This document shows, piece after piece, positions 47,834 through 56,874 of a stretch of 64,000 nt of DNA; the first letter of the stretch is position 1, and the number at the start of each line of letters is the position of its first letter. The notes beneath the pieces were generated by a model. The model saw nothing but the letters and a program-made list of their open reading frames with translations, was not told the DNA's origin and searched no databases. The stretch is from contig PNAH01000012.1 in NCBI GenBank assembly GCA_003170315.1, forward strand, positions 51,474-115,473, in the 5' to 3' direction. This stretch comes from Acidimicrobiaceae bacterium. GTDB taxonomy: Bacteria > Actinomycetota > Acidimicrobiia > Acidimicrobiales > RAAP-2. The position numbers were made by a program, and so were the translations under genes.

Positions 47834-48807
47834 GTAGCGCTACCCTCGTTCCCGAGACTCGGGGTCTCACTGGTGACGACGCCTGGGCCGTGCTAAAACG
47901 CACCGGCTGGGGTCGCATTGCCAAGGACGCCTTTAAGAGGCTGCGAGTGGCCGACGGTTTCAGTCACGTGCGCTCGTTGGCCTTTTTGATCTCGCTGGTC
48001 GCCATCGAAGGATTGATCGCCATCGTCGGACTGGCGAGCGTCTTACACAAGGGTGAAGTCAGCAATATGATCGACGCCGCCGTGCGCCGAACCATTCCCG
48101 GTCCGGCGGGCCACGTACTGACGACCGCCGTGACCCAGGCCCACCGCGTCGCCGCGGGACATCACTACACCGCGCTTCTCTTCGGGGTGGTGGGAGCACT
48201 GGTGGTAGCGACCACGGCCATGGGTCAACTCGAACGCGGACTCAATCGGATTTATGGGGTTGAGCAAGATCGCCCCACTTTAAAGAAGTACGGACTCGCG
48301 TTATTCTTCGCGCTCAGCGTCGGCACGCTCGGGGCCGCGGCCTTCGTGTCCCTCGCCTTTGGCCGGAACCTCTTCATCTCCATTCACAATGACGCACTCA
48401 CGACGGCGTGGTCGGTGGCGCGCTGGCCACTCGGCGTGGGTTTGGCGGCCATTGCGACAACCGTGCTCTTTCGCTGGTCGCCGCGACGTTGTCAACCTCG
48501 ATTGTCATGGCTCGCCTTCGGCTCGGGGATCTCGGTCTTCTTGTGGGGGTTGTCGACGGTCGGCCTCGGTCTGTTTTATGGGTCGAGTTCGTCCTTCGGG
48601 GCGACGTACGGCCCACTGGCTGGCGTCGTGGCGTTGCTGATATGGAGTTTGCTGTCGAGTTTCTCCTTGTTTTACGGGGCCGCAGTGGCAGCCCAACTCG
48701 AGGCGCTCCGCACCGGCGAACCCGCGCCCCAGGACGCCGAGAAGGTCGCCGAGTCAGATCCCGCGAGTGATCCGACTCGACAAAAGGTAGAAGCGCGTGA
48801 CCAATGA
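47830..48807 (+). CDS. YihY/BrkB family membrane protein
   Basis: A 325-residue inner-membrane protein with six helices. FLISLVAIEGLIAIVGLASVL, TAMGQLERGLNRIYGVEQDRP, and AFGSGISVFLWGLSTVGLGLFY with SSSFGATYGPLAGVVALLIWSLL fit the YihY/BrkB family. The family is formerly annotated as ribonuclease BN and is linked by some work to lipid or lipid-linked polymer transport. The C-terminal 40 residues are acidic and soluble. The ATG overlaps the kinase stop (ATGA). Confidence 0.88.
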   Translation: MSSATLVPETRGLTGDDAWAVLKRTGWGRIAKDAFKRLRVADGFSHVRSLAFLISLVAIEGLIAIVGLASVLHKGEVSNMIDAAVRRTIPGPAGHVLTTAVTQAHRVAAGHHYTALLFGVVGALVVATTAMGQLERGLNRIYGVEQDRPTLKKYGLALFFALSVGTLGAAAFVSLAFGRNLFISIHNDALTTAWSVARWPLGVGLAAIATTVLFRWSPRRCQPRLSWLAFGSGISVFLWGLSTVGLGLFYGSSSSFGATYGPLAGVVALLIWSLLSSFSLFYGAAVAAQLEALRTGEPAPQDAEKVAESDPASDPTRQKVEARDQ

Positions 48808-49993
48808 CGACACGCTCAGTTCGGCGCCGGTCGCGGACGAACTGATTGGCCGCGCGAGACGCACGCTCGAAGGCGTCATCGGGGTTCCCGCGACCGAGGG
48901 CAATCGGGTCACGGTGCTGCACAACGGATGTGAGATCTTTCCGGCGATGCTGGACGCTATTCGTGGCGCCGAGCACACGATCGACTTTCTCACCTTTGTC
49001 TACTGGAAGGGCGAGGTCGGCATCGAAATGGCCGAGGCCCTCGGTCGTCGGGCCAAGGCCGGGGTCCGCGTTCGGGTGCTCTTGGACGCGTGGGGTTCGC
49101 GACCAATCGAGAGTCATCTGATCGACGAAATGACGAAATCGGGGGTCCAGTTGCACTGGTTCCGTCCACTGAGTCGGGTCCGCCTTGGTGAGGTCAATCA
49201 CCGCACGCATCGCAAGGTCCTCGTGGTCGACGAGTCGGTGGCCTTTACCGGTGGCGTGGGCATCTCCGATCTCTGGAAGGGCGACGCGCGTAACGAACAC
49301 GAATGGCGCGATACCCACTTCAAAGTCGAGGGCCCGGCCGTCGACGGGCTGCGCGCTGCGTTCTTGGACAATTGGTCCGAGACCGGAGCAGCGATCTTTG
49401 ACTCTGAGTTCGACCTCTTTCCCAGTCAGCCCTCGCCCGGTCAGAGCGTCATCCAGTGCGTGCGCGGCGCTTCGGCCATGGGCGGGAGCGATCTGGCCAG
49501 TGTCTTTCGGACCCTTTTGCAGTTGACCCAACGCCATCTGCGTGTGACGACTGCCTACTTCGTTCCCGACGACGATCTGACGAAGCGTCTCTGCGAAGCG
49601 TCGGCGCGCGGGGTGCAGGTACAGATCCTCCTTCCCGGCCCCTTTGCCGATAAACGCTTCGTGCAATTGGCGGCTGAGGAGAACTACGAGGAACTCATCG
49701 AGTCCGGGGTCGAACTTTGGAATTTTCAGCCGTCGATGATGCACGCCAAGATTATGACGGTGGACGGCCAGGTGGCCAATGTGGGCTCAGCGAATTTCAA
49801 CTCCCGATCCCTCAACTGCGACGAGGAGATCAACATGGTGATATTCGATCCCTCGATCGTGCGCACCCTCGATGGCCACTTCGATGATGATCTCGAACGA
49901 AGCGTCCGGATCGATCCGAGCCGCTGGAAGAGGCGCTCGATACTCCAACACGTCAAAGAAAAACTCGTCGCTCCATTGCGCCGCGTTTCGTAA
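48797..49993 (+). CDS. cardiolipin synthase-like phospholipase D protein
   Basis: A 398-residue bacterial PLD enzyme with two complete HKD motifs: His138-Lys140-Asp145 in NHRTHRKVLVVDE and His316-Lys318-Asp323 in MMHAKIMTVDG, followed by NVGSANFNSRS. The N-terminal membrane helices of classical ClsA are absent, as in ClsB-type enzymes. It would condense phosphatidylglycerol with a second phospholipid or glycerol. A GTG start overlaps the YihY gene by 11 bases. Confidence 0.88.
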   Translation: MTNDDTLSSAPVADELIGRARRTLEGVIGVPATEGNRVTVLHNGCEIFPAMLDAIRGAEHTIDFLTFVYWKGEVGIEMAEALGRRAKAGVRVRVLLDAWGSRPIESHLIDEMTKSGVQLHWFRPLSRVRLGEVNHRTHRKVLVVDESVAFTGGVGISDLWKGDARNEHEWRDTHFKVEGPAVDGLRAAFLDNWSETGAAIFDSEFDLFPSQPSPGQSVIQCVRGASAMGGSDLASVFRTLLQLTQRHLRVTTAYFVPDDDLTKRLCEASARGVQVQILLPGPFADKRFVQLAAEENYEELIESGVELWNFQPSMMHAKIMTVDGQVANVGSANFNSRSLNCDEEINMVIFDPSIVRTLDGHFDDDLERSVRIDPSRWKRRSILQHVKEKLVAPLRRVS

Positions 49994-50004
49994 GGAGCTC
50001 CACG

Positions 50005-50862
50005 ATGCTCATTGTTTCGATCACTCTCCTCACGGTCATCATTCCGGGCGTCGCTGCCGGATTATTCGCCTACCGGTGGCCTCACGCGGCACCCACGGCT
50101 CCCAAGATAAGTGTCCCGAAGGTCGAGCAGGAAGCTCGCCGACACCCGCGACTCGTCGCGTTCAGCCGATCACGACTTGATCCGGGCTCCGCCACGGGCC
50201 TGCTCTTGAGCGCCGCGATCTTGGTGTTCGTCATAGGCGCCGCATTGGTGGCAATCGTGCTCATCATGATTCACACCAATGCCGAGATCCGGCGACTCGA
50301 TCGAAGCGTCAGTCTCTTCGGAGCGCACCACGCGACGGCTCTTTCAACGAACTTCTTACGGTTCTACACCCAGCTTGGGGGCGCGCTGGTCATCGTCCCC
50401 CTCGGAGTCATCGTGGCGATCGCTGAGACGATACGCCAGCGATCAGTCGCCATATTCGCATTCCTCACCTTGGTCGTGGGAGGACAGTTCCTTGTTGCCA
50501 ACGTCATTAAGGCGATTGTGGATCGAGCCCGCCCCAATTTTGACCAGCTGACTGGGTTCTCCGGTTCATCATTTCCGTCCGGTCATGCCGTGGCCGCCGC
50601 GGCGTGTTTGGCGGCGTTCGCTCTCGTAATCGGGCGACGGCGCTCCCTTAGAGTGCGGGCAATTCTCGCCGGTCTCGCCGTCGGCCTGGCCACCGGCATC
50701 GCCTGCTGTCGGGTGATGCTCGGCGTGCATTGGCTCACCGACGTTCTGGGCGGGTTAGCGCTGGGGTGGGCGTGGTTCGCGCTCTGCTCCATCGCCTTCG
50801 GCGGTTACCAACTGCGATTCGGCGCCCCGGCGAAGACCGCCGAAGAAACCGTTTCCTCTTGA
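50005..50862 (+). CDS. PAP2 family lipid phosphatase
   Basis: A 285-residue membrane protein. Phosphatase motifs are KAIVDRARP (169-177), FPSGHAVAA with His194, and CRVMLGVHWLTDV near 237-249. An extra N-terminal helix and a soluble linker (about 25-60) precede the PAP2 core, unlike the PAP2 protein at the start of the operon, so the two are not recent copies. GGAG precedes the ATG, and the gene follows the cardiolipin-synthase-like gene by 11 bases. Confidence 0.88.
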   Translation: MLIVSITLLTVIIPGVAAGLFAYRWPHAAPTAPKISVPKVEQEARRHPRLVAFSRSRLDPGSATGLLLSAAILVFVIGAALVAIVLIMIHTNAEIRRLDRSVSLFGAHHATALSTNFLRFYTQLGGALVIVPLGVIVAIAETIRQRSVAIFAFLTLVVGGQFLVANVIKAIVDRARPNFDQLTGFSGSSFPSGHAVAAAACLAAFALVIGRRRSLRVRAILAGLAVGLATGIACCRVMLGVHWLTDVLGGLALGWAWFALCSIAFGGYQLRFGAPAKTAEETVSS

Positions 50863-50892
50863 AGTCTTCGCCGCGAACGGACGTCCGCTGTT

Positions 50893-50910
50893 CGTTGAAG
50901 GAGTTCAACG
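50893..50910. terminator. hairpin between convergent PAP2 and NRAMP genes
   Basis: CGTTGAA (50893-50899), loop GGAG, TTCAACG (50904-50910): a perfect 7-bp stem with a tetraloop, 31 bases after the PAP2 stop and 67 before the opposing stop. No U-run follows. Confidence 0.4.
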
Positions 50911-50976
50911 TCAACGGGTTATAGGTCCACCGGCCCTACGAGGATTTCGGCCGATGTCGCCTCCCCGTTTCGGTGT

Positions 50977-52365
50977 TCACAGCCCTCCCGTCGCGAACAG
51001 TGCGACTGCCGCGGCGGCCATGATCGCGGCAGTGAGCCAACCCAGGATATTGGCGGTGATACCGTTCACGCTTTTGCCCATGAGATGCTGGCTGCTCGAA
51101 ATTCGCATCACGACGAAGAGAAACGGTGCAGCGGCCACACCGTTGATCACGGCTACTAAGACGAGCAGTTTGATTGGATTCACTTGCAAGAGACTGAACG
51201 CCGTGCCGCCAACTGTTCCGAGGGCGAGAAGACCGTAGAAAACGGGCGCTTGGCGAATGGAACGACTAAAGCCCCACTCCTTACCGAGTAAGCCCGCCAT
51301 ACCGACCGACCCTGAGGCCGCGAGTACGGGGACCGCCAACAGACCGCTGCCAATGAATCCAAAGGCAAAGATCGCGCTAGCGAAGCGTCCGGCGAAGGGT
51401 CGGAGCGCTTTGGCGGCCTGGGCCGCGCTTTGAATGTGGGTGAGGTGGTGGATATGGAGCGTCTGAGCGGTGGCCACGATTATGGCAAACATGACGATAT
51501 TGGAGAACGCCATACCGGTGAACACATCAAGACGACTCATTCGCTCTTTGCTCCCAGCCCGACGGCGACTTAGCCGTTTGAGGGGTAGGGGCTCTTCGCC
51601 GCCTTCGGGTGCGTCGCGCATCTCTTCGATCCGGTGGGCGCTTTGCCAGAAAAAGAGATAGGGAGAGATTGTCGTGCCCAGCACCGCGACCAAGAGTGCG
51701 AGGTACGTCTTGTTGAACTGAATGTGCGGAACGAACGTGTGAATGAGAACCTGACCCCACTGGTGGGTGACCAGGATCGCGACCACCACATACGCCAATA
51801 ACGGCGCGCACAGCAGTTTGAACACGAGTGCGATTCGGGCAAATGATCCAAGGACCAACAGCCCCGTAATGATCGCGCCCGCTAGGAGCGCCCAAAGCCA
51901 AGTGGGACCGGCGTTGAGGAGGTTCATTCCTGAGCCAATGGCTACCAGGTCCCCGGCGATGTTGAGTGCGTTCGCGACGATGAGGACGATGAGAAGTACC
52001 CCAAGGACTGCTCGACCCGTTCTGTGGAAACGCTGGACCGCCAATTCGCCCAAACCGATGCCCGTCGCAAGGGCCGTTCGATCGCATATCTCTTGGACCG
52101 CCGCCATAAGAGGAAAGGTGACTAAGGCGGTCCACGCGAAGGCCAGACCGAATTGTGCTCCGGCTTGAGAGTACGTAGCGATTCCGGAGGGGTCGTCATC
52201 GGACGCTCCCGTTACCAATCCCGGTCCCATGGCCCTTAGGTATTGGCGCCAGATCGGTCCCTCGTGCTCGGGGGTGAGATCGAATTCCGATCGGTGCTTG
52301 GACGAGGGAGCGGGTTTTCCGACCTTCTTTCGCGATTTCGATTTGCGCGTAGGGTCGATCGCCAT
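50977..52365 (-). CDS. NRAMP-family divalent metal transporter, DPSG variant
   Basis: A 462-residue, 11-helix NRAMP-fold transporter. The TM1 metal motif, DPGN in classical MntH, reads DPSG here (58-61, in GASDDDPSGIATYS). The TM6 segment reads GTTISPYLFFWQSAH rather than one with the MPH metal-binding Met. These changes are seen in NRAMP-related magnesium-type transporters, so Mg2+ or a broader ion range is possible. It has long basic N-terminal and loop regions. It is a single gene. Confidence 0.85.
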   Translation of the reverse strand: MAIDPTRKSKSRKKVGKPAPSSKHRSEFDLTPEHEGPIWRQYLRAMGPGLVTGASDDDPSGIATYSQAGAQFGLAFAWTALVTFPLMAAVQEICDRTALATGIGLGELAVQRFHRTGRAVLGVLLIVLIVANALNIAGDLVAIGSGMNLLNAGPTWLWALLAGAIITGLLVLGSFARIALVFKLLCAPLLAYVVVAILVTHQWGQVLIHTFVPHIQFNKTYLALLVAVLGTTISPYLFFWQSAHRIEEMRDAPEGGEEPLPLKRLSRRRAGSKERMSRLDVFTGMAFSNIVMFAIIVATAQTLHIHHLTHIQSAAQAAKALRPFAGRFASAIFAFGFIGSGLLAVPVLAASGSVGMAGLLGKEWGFSRSIRQAPVFYGLLALGTVGGTAFSLLQVNPIKLLVLVAVINGVAAAPFLFVVMRISSSQHLMGKSVNGITANILGWLTAAIMAAAAVALFATGGL

Positions 52366-52506
52366 TCATCAACTCCAATGAACCTGAACTTAAAAGTCCT
52401 TCGAACTTTAGTCAAGTATTCAGTGATACTGGTGCACTTCAAATATCGACCGACAAGTCAGGTTGCAAAGACCAAGGCCATGCAATTGCGCACTTCGAGT
52501 CATTCG

Positions 52507-53049
52507 TTACCACCGGCTCCAGCGAAATCGCCACGTTACAAAAAATGCCAACGGGATTAGGAACCAAGGGAACCAGAACGGGTGATGGAACCCAGTGGCG
52601 AAATTTGAGACCGTCACTGCGAATACGCCGACAATCACGATTGCCACAAACATCCCCGGTCGAACTCGGAAGCGATCACGTCGCTCGACGCTTGCTTTGG
52701 CCAACGATGGGAGATCTGTTAAGACTTCGCTGAGATTTCGAAGTGTCCGTGAACGAATGGCGTGCTCACTTCGCTCCTTGAACTCGGCCAGATCAAGACG
52801 CCCGGCCTCAAAGTGTTCACTTAGTTCACGTATGACCGCGTCACGTTCGACGTCGGAAACTCGCTGATCGCTACTACTCGCTTGATTGGACGCTGCGCCG
52901 TAGAAAATACTCAATGCTGAAGTTGAGTCATTGTGTCCTTCTGGAATCGTGGACAACTGATGCCCATCGTGATGCCGCTGGCTTCCGCGCCGGCAGAAAC
53001 CTCCATACAAGTTGCGTCTCGTTGGTCGTTTCGTGTCCTCATCCATCAT
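52507..53049 (-). CDS. DUF1707 domain protein with C-terminal membrane helices
   Basis: A 180-residue protein. The DUF1707 segment is about 63-115: QRVSDVERDAVIRELSEHFEAGRLDLAEFKERSEHAI is its recognisable core. Two hydrophobic helices (about 130-150 and 156-172) follow. The N-terminal 60 residues are polar and unusual for the family. It is the last gene of a four-gene operon, coupled by an ATGA overlap. Confidence 0.78.
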   Translation of the reverse strand: MMDEDTKRPTRRNLYGGFCRRGSQRHHDGHQLSTIPEGHNDSTSALSIFYGAASNQASSSDQRVSDVERDAVIRELSEHFEAGRLDLAEFKERSEHAIRSRTLRNLSEVLTDLPSLAKASVERRDRFRVRPGMFVAIVIVGVFAVTVSNFATGFHHPFWFPWFLIPLAFFVTWRFRWSRW

Positions 53050-53531
53050 CCATCTCCGTTATTTCCTCGTGAATTGGCCGGCGAAACAAACACGATGAGG
53101 ACGTAGCAGAGGATGGCGACGCCGGTCGCAATTCCCATCGCCATGGAAGCTCCGTTCGCCATCGTCCCAACGAATCGTGCGCCGGAGAACCACGCCATGA
53201 GGATCGCGACGAATCCAACTATGGCGAGCACGAGCAACAAGGTTCGGTGTGTTGACCAAGTGCGTACGACTAGCGTGATTCCCGATACCAGCAGCAGCGT
53301 GCCCAGGAGCGCGTGCAGCGTGAGGGCAATGGGGCCACCGGTCACTGCTCGCCCAAATGCCGAAACTACGCCCTTCCCTTGGTCCGACGCAGGCAGTTTG
53401 GCGTACAGATTGACGTTCATGCCGAGACCGAGTTCGATCAAGAGCATGACACTCGCGGCCAATGAGTTCGCTCTGATTCCTCTCAGCTTTTTCGCGATCT
53501 TTACGTCAATCGGTAGTTCGATATTGCTCAT
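53046..53531 (-). CDS. four-helix membrane protein
   Basis: A 161-residue protein starting MSNIELPIDVKIAKKLRGIR, with ATG 53531 preceded by AAAGG and overlapping the SDR stop. Four helices can be seen at about 24-40, 67-84, 95-115 and 122-152. No family is firmly recognised. It may be a small DoxX-like or DUF-type membrane protein. Its place in the operon is between the SDR and DUF1707 genes. Confidence 0.65.
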   Translation of the reverse strand: MSNIELPIDVKIAKKLRGIRANSLAASVMLLIELGLGMNVNLYAKLPASDQGKGVVSAFGRAVTGGPIALTLHALLGTLLLVSGITLVVRTWSTHRTLLLVLAIVGFVAILMAWFSGARFVGTMANGASMAMGIATGVAILCYVLIVFVSPANSRGNNGDG

Positions 53532-54322
53532 AGCATTACCTTTCCGCCGGAGATGTCGAGCGTCACTCCGGTAATCCACGACGAAGCCGACGAAGCGAGA
53601 AACAACGTCGCCGCGGCGACGTCGCGAGGTTGACCGATTCTGCCCAAGGGGAAGCTTGCGGCCAGGGCCTTTCGTTGTTCCTCTGGGACCCACGATCTCA
53701 TGTGGTCATTTTCGATTGCTGAAGGAGCGATGCAATTGACGCGAATCCCTTCACTCGCAAATTCGCCGGCTAAGTGTCGGCTGAACGCGATGACGCCCGC
53801 CTTCGCTGCTGCGTACGCGGCCGAAGATCGAGCGGCTTGGCGTGCCGACGCCGAAGACATCATGATGATTGAGCCCGAGTGTTGCGAGATCATGTCGGGT
53901 AGAAACTCTGAAATTGTGAGAAATGTCGAAGTGAGATCGGTTTCAATGACTTCTCGCCAGTGCCGTTCTGTCTCGTCATTCGTGGACACCGGCATTCCAT
54001 TGCCTCCGGCGAATACGGCGAGTATGTCCACCGGTCCTAAATCATCGGTGACTTTGTCGTGCAGCAGATTGAGGTCGTCGATATTCGTGCAGTCTGCTGA
54101 CACTCCGATTGCTCGTCCGCCATCGAAGGTAATCTCTCCGACCACCGAGGAGATCGCTGCCTCGTCCCTGCCCACCACAGCAACTGAAACACCGTTCTCC
54201 GCAAGTGCTTTTGCCGTTGCGGCACCGAGTCCGCGCGATCCGCCAGTGACGACGGCCACCTTGCCGGTCAGGTCCGGATACGTCGCAGAAACCATAGGTT
54301 CGGTGGATTTGGTTTCGATCAT
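53528..54322 (-). CDS. SDR family oxidoreductase
   Basis: A 264-residue classical short-chain dehydrogenase. TGGSRGLG at 26-33 binds NAD(P), and catalytic Tyr170/Lys174 lie in YAAAK. The C-terminus is ASSWITGVTLDISGGKVML. The usual NNAG is FAGG here. It is translationally coupled to the deazaflavin-type reductase before it and the membrane protein after it. The substrate is unknown. Confidence 0.85.
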   Translation of the reverse strand: MIETKSTEPMVSATYPDLTGKVAVVTGGSRGLGAATAKALAENGVSVAVVGRDEAAISSVVGEITFDGGRAIGVSADCTNIDDLNLLHDKVTDDLGPVDILAVFAGGNGMPVSTNDETERHWREVIETDLTSTFLTISEFLPDMISQHSGSIIMMSSASARQAARSSAAYAAAKAGVIAFSRHLAGEFASEGIRVNCIAPSAIENDHMRSWVPEEQRKALAASFPLGRIGQPRDVAAATLFLASSASSWITGVTLDISGGKVML

Positions 54323-54831
54323 TGAGGGGTCTCCCTCTGTTTCGCATTGCTTCGATGGTCATTGACGCCATGCCATCGAACGATGCAAAAACCGTGCTCA
54401 ACAGCCGCATTGAGGCTGGTTCGGTCGAGGCGCCCTTCGGAGTCCGATGGAATCGCGACAAATCGGCGAACACTCGGATTCTTCGCGGCCATCAACGCAA
54501 GTAATTTCTCAACCTTGTCCGGGTCTCGAACGAGTTCTGGACGAGCAGTAAAATCACGCCCTCTCAGTCGAATACTTATCGGCTCTCCATCGACGAGGTT
54601 TAGTTTCCACTTTCCTCCGCCAGGAGTGAGTAGAACGTCCGTATCGCGGACGAAACTAACCGGCTGTCGGTATACCGTGCCGGTTTTGCGACCCTTGTAC
54701 GTGATCAGCATGAGTCTTGACCCCAGTGGCGTCGCGAAAGGTAGACCAAGAACAAATCGCATCGGCACGTTGACGACTCGAAATACTCGCGCCTGGATTC
54801 GGCGGCTCACCGGTCGTGCGTCTGCAGTCAC
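54319..54831 (-). CDS. deazaflavin (F420)-dependent nitroreductase-like protein
   Basis: A 170-residue protein of the split-beta-barrel DDN/FDOR family. LITYKGRKTGTVYRQPVSFV is the hallmark F420-binding motif and LLTPGGGKWKLNLVDGEPISIRLRGRDF the following strands. Family members use F420H2 to reduce quinones or nitro compounds. It starts the operon that runs to DUF1707, and is divergent from tetR. Confidence 0.85.
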   Translation of the reverse strand: MTADARPVSRRIQARVFRVVNVPMRFVLGLPFATPLGSRLMLITYKGRKTGTVYRQPVSFVRDTDVLLTPGGGKWKLNLVDGEPISIRLRGRDFTARPELVRDPDKVEKLLALMAAKNPSVRRFVAIPSDSEGRLDRTSLNAAVEHGFCIVRWHGVNDHRSNAKQRETPQ

Positions 54832-54880
54832 GATTCAATTTCTCCTAATGTCCCCGGGCATCCAGTTCGACTATTATATT

Positions 54881-54903
54881 TAATCATATTGTCTGTCTGA
54901 TTA
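54881..54903. promoter_or_regulatory. AT-rich divergent promoter with TAATCA/TGATTA dyad
   Basis: TAATCA (54881-54886) and TGATTA (54898-54903) form a dyad with an 11-base spacer containing a repeated GTCT. It sits in an AT-rich stretch shared by tetR and the divergent reductase operon, as expected for a TetR operator. Support is positional. Confidence 0.4.
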
Positions 54904-54935
54904 TATTAGCGAGGAGAAGTGCGAGTGTCAAGTAC

Positions 54936-55571
54936 GTGAGCCCACGGCCCTATCAACTCGGTGCGAGGCAAGTCCGGATCGACGACTCGCGTCAGAAGGT
55001 CATCGACGCTGCGCGCGCCTTACTCACCGAGTCGACCTCCTACACCACATTCACCGTGGATGCTGTCGCGAAGAAGGCCGACGTCGCTCGTGCCACCATC
55101 TATTACCAGTTTGAATCCAAGATCGGCCTTATCGAAGCAGTTTGTGATGCACTCGCTGCAGACGGGCAGATGTCGGAGCTTGCCTCCGCATTTATGAATC
55201 CCGATCCCGTCGAGGCATTGTCTATCTTCATTGCTTGCTTTGCCCGTTTCTGGAACAGTGACCGACCCGTGATGCGCCGACTCCGATCGCTTGCCAGACT
55301 TGAACAAGAAGTGGGCGGGGTCATTTCGGCCCGAGACGAAAGGCGGAGCTCGGGCTTGGTGGTCTTGGTCGCGAGACTATCTGACCACCACTTGCTCAAT
55401 GTCGAGCCGGATCGGGCCGTACAGATACTGTTCACCCTCACGAGTTTTGAAACTTTCGATTCGTTGGCCGCTGACAATATGTCAATGACAGAGGTTGAAG
55501 GCGAAATCCTCGCCATGGCCGAGACAATTTGGAAGGATCCAAAGAAGACACGATTGACTGATGCGCCCTGA
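54936..55571 (+). CDS. TetR family transcriptional regulator
   Basis: A 211-residue regulator. The N-terminal helix-turn-helix is clear: VIDAARALLTESTSYTTFTVDAVAKKADVARATIYYQFESKIGLI (residues about 22-66). The C-terminal ligand domain has no assigned ligand. The start is a GTG. It probably controls the divergent four-gene operon (deazaflavin reductase, SDR, membrane protein, DUF1707) and itself. Confidence 0.9.
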   Translation: MSPRPYQLGARQVRIDDSRQKVIDAARALLTESTSYTTFTVDAVAKKADVARATIYYQFESKIGLIEAVCDALAADGQMSELASAFMNPDPVEALSIFIACFARFWNSDRPVMRRLRSLARLEQEVGGVISARDERRSSGLVVLVARLSDHHLLNVEPDRAVQILFTLTSFETFDSLAADNMSMTEVEGEILAMAETIWKDPKKTRLTDAP

Positions 55572-55679
55572 GCCGAAGCCTTAATTTTGCGTCAATTGAA
55601 CTTCCTGAAGTGCATTTAAAGCTCGATGACCGACAACTAGCATTTGGGACTCTCGAACACAGGAAGGGCGTCGGGCGAT

Positions 55680-56330
55680 ATGGCGCGATCGCGGGACAAC
55701 CACCTCTGGGCGCTGGTGCACGCCGAACGGACTGCGCTTGCCGAGGACCTGTCGGGCCTCAATGCCGAGCAGTGGCGACACGTCACCCTGTGCTGGCAGT
55801 GGAACGTCGAGGAGGTCGTCGCCCACCTCACCGCTGCGGCAAGCCTCAATCAGTGGCGGTGGGTGCGTAGCATGCTCGGCGCGCGATTCCGCGCCGACGT
55901 GCACAACCAGCGCCGGCTGGTCGAGCATCGAGGTAGCACCCCGTCCGAGACTCTCGAACGGTTCCGCACCATTATCGGGAGCACTACTGCCCCCTCGGGA
56001 CACACTCCGGCCTACCTGGGCGAGGTCGTCGTGCACGCCCAAGACATCCGTCAGCCGCTGGGACTACCCCGGACACCAGACATTGACGCGCTGACGCCCG
56101 TGGCTGAATTCTTTGCGCGCCGCGACTTCACGGTGGCCAGCCGGACCACCGTGGCCGGTCTGCAGCTGCGGGCAGACGATGGACCGTTTGCCACCAGCAC
56201 CGGACCACTGGTCAGCGGATCGACCCTCGCGCTAGTGATGAGCATGGCTGGCCGCGCTCCTTACATTGAACAACTCGACGGCCCGGGCGTACCGACACTG
56301 CGCGCACGCGTCCACGGCCCTTCAGCGTGA
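55680..56330 (+). CDS. maleylpyruvate isomerase-like (mycothiol-dependent) protein
   Basis: A 216-residue DinB-like four-helix protein. LSGLNAEQWRHVTLCWQWNVEEVVAHLTAAA contains the His of the metal site, and VVVHAQDIRQPLG another. These features match the mycothiol-dependent MDMPI family, which acts as S-transferases or isomerases. ATG 55680 is selected. Its CTG/GTC-heavy codon use looks unlike most neighbours, suggesting acquisition. Confidence 0.8.
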   Translation: MARSRDNHLWALVHAERTALAEDLSGLNAEQWRHVTLCWQWNVEEVVAHLTAAASLNQWRWVRSMLGARFRADVHNQRRLVEHRGSTPSETLERFRTIIGSTTAPSGHTPAYLGEVVVHAQDIRQPLGLPRTPDIDALTPVAEFFARRDFTVASRTTVAGLQLRADDGPFATSTGPLVSGSTLALVMSMAGRAPYIEQLDGPGVPTLRARVHGPSA

Positions 56331-56458
56331 ACCGCTGCGCGCTTGAACTCCGACGATCCTTGGAGACGAAGTCACCATGACAATTCTCGTTTCGCAGACG
56401 TCGTGTAGCTGATTCGATGTCAAATATCGACTCGCACAACCTCCGTTAGTTTAATTGA

Positions 56459-56767
56459 GTGACGCAGATCCCAATTGCCTGCACGCTCTCTTCGGTCAAT
56501 AGAACCACTCGTGGTGACGAGTGGCGGCAGTTCCTCGACTCCAGCGTCGTTGAGGTTGTTCGGTCTCATACTTCCGCGCGGCTGCGGTTGATTGGCGGCG
56601 AAGACGTCATTCTGACCGCAGTCGATCTCGCTCGACGTGAAAAGGCCTGCTGCGAATTTTTCGAGTTTCGCCTTGAGTTACTCGCTGACGTGGTCTGGCT
56701 CGAAGTTGACGCACCCGTCGAAGCCTCAACTCTTCTCGACGCTCTGACAAATTCCCGGGCAAACTAA
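56459..56767 (+). CDS. small conserved protein with ACCxFF motif
   Basis: A 102-residue protein. The conserved core is LARREKACCEFFEFRLEL followed by VWLEVDAPVEASTLLDAL. I recognise this as a small actinobacterial protein without assigned function; the adjacent cysteine pair may bind a thiol-reactive metal. The start is a GTG. It lies between two unrelated small genes. Confidence 0.65.
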   Translation: MTQIPIACTLSSVNRTTRGDEWRQFLDSSVVEVVRSHTSARLRLIGGEDVILTAVDLARREKACCEFFEFRLELLADVVWLEVDAPVEASTLLDALTNSRAN

Positions 56768-56874
56768 GCCGATGCCTTCGGTCCTCTGACACGCCGCTGC
56801 GTCGACTCACTCACCCTTTGCTCTGGCCTAAGGTGATGCGCCATACTGATGTCCCACACCAAGGAGGGATGGCC

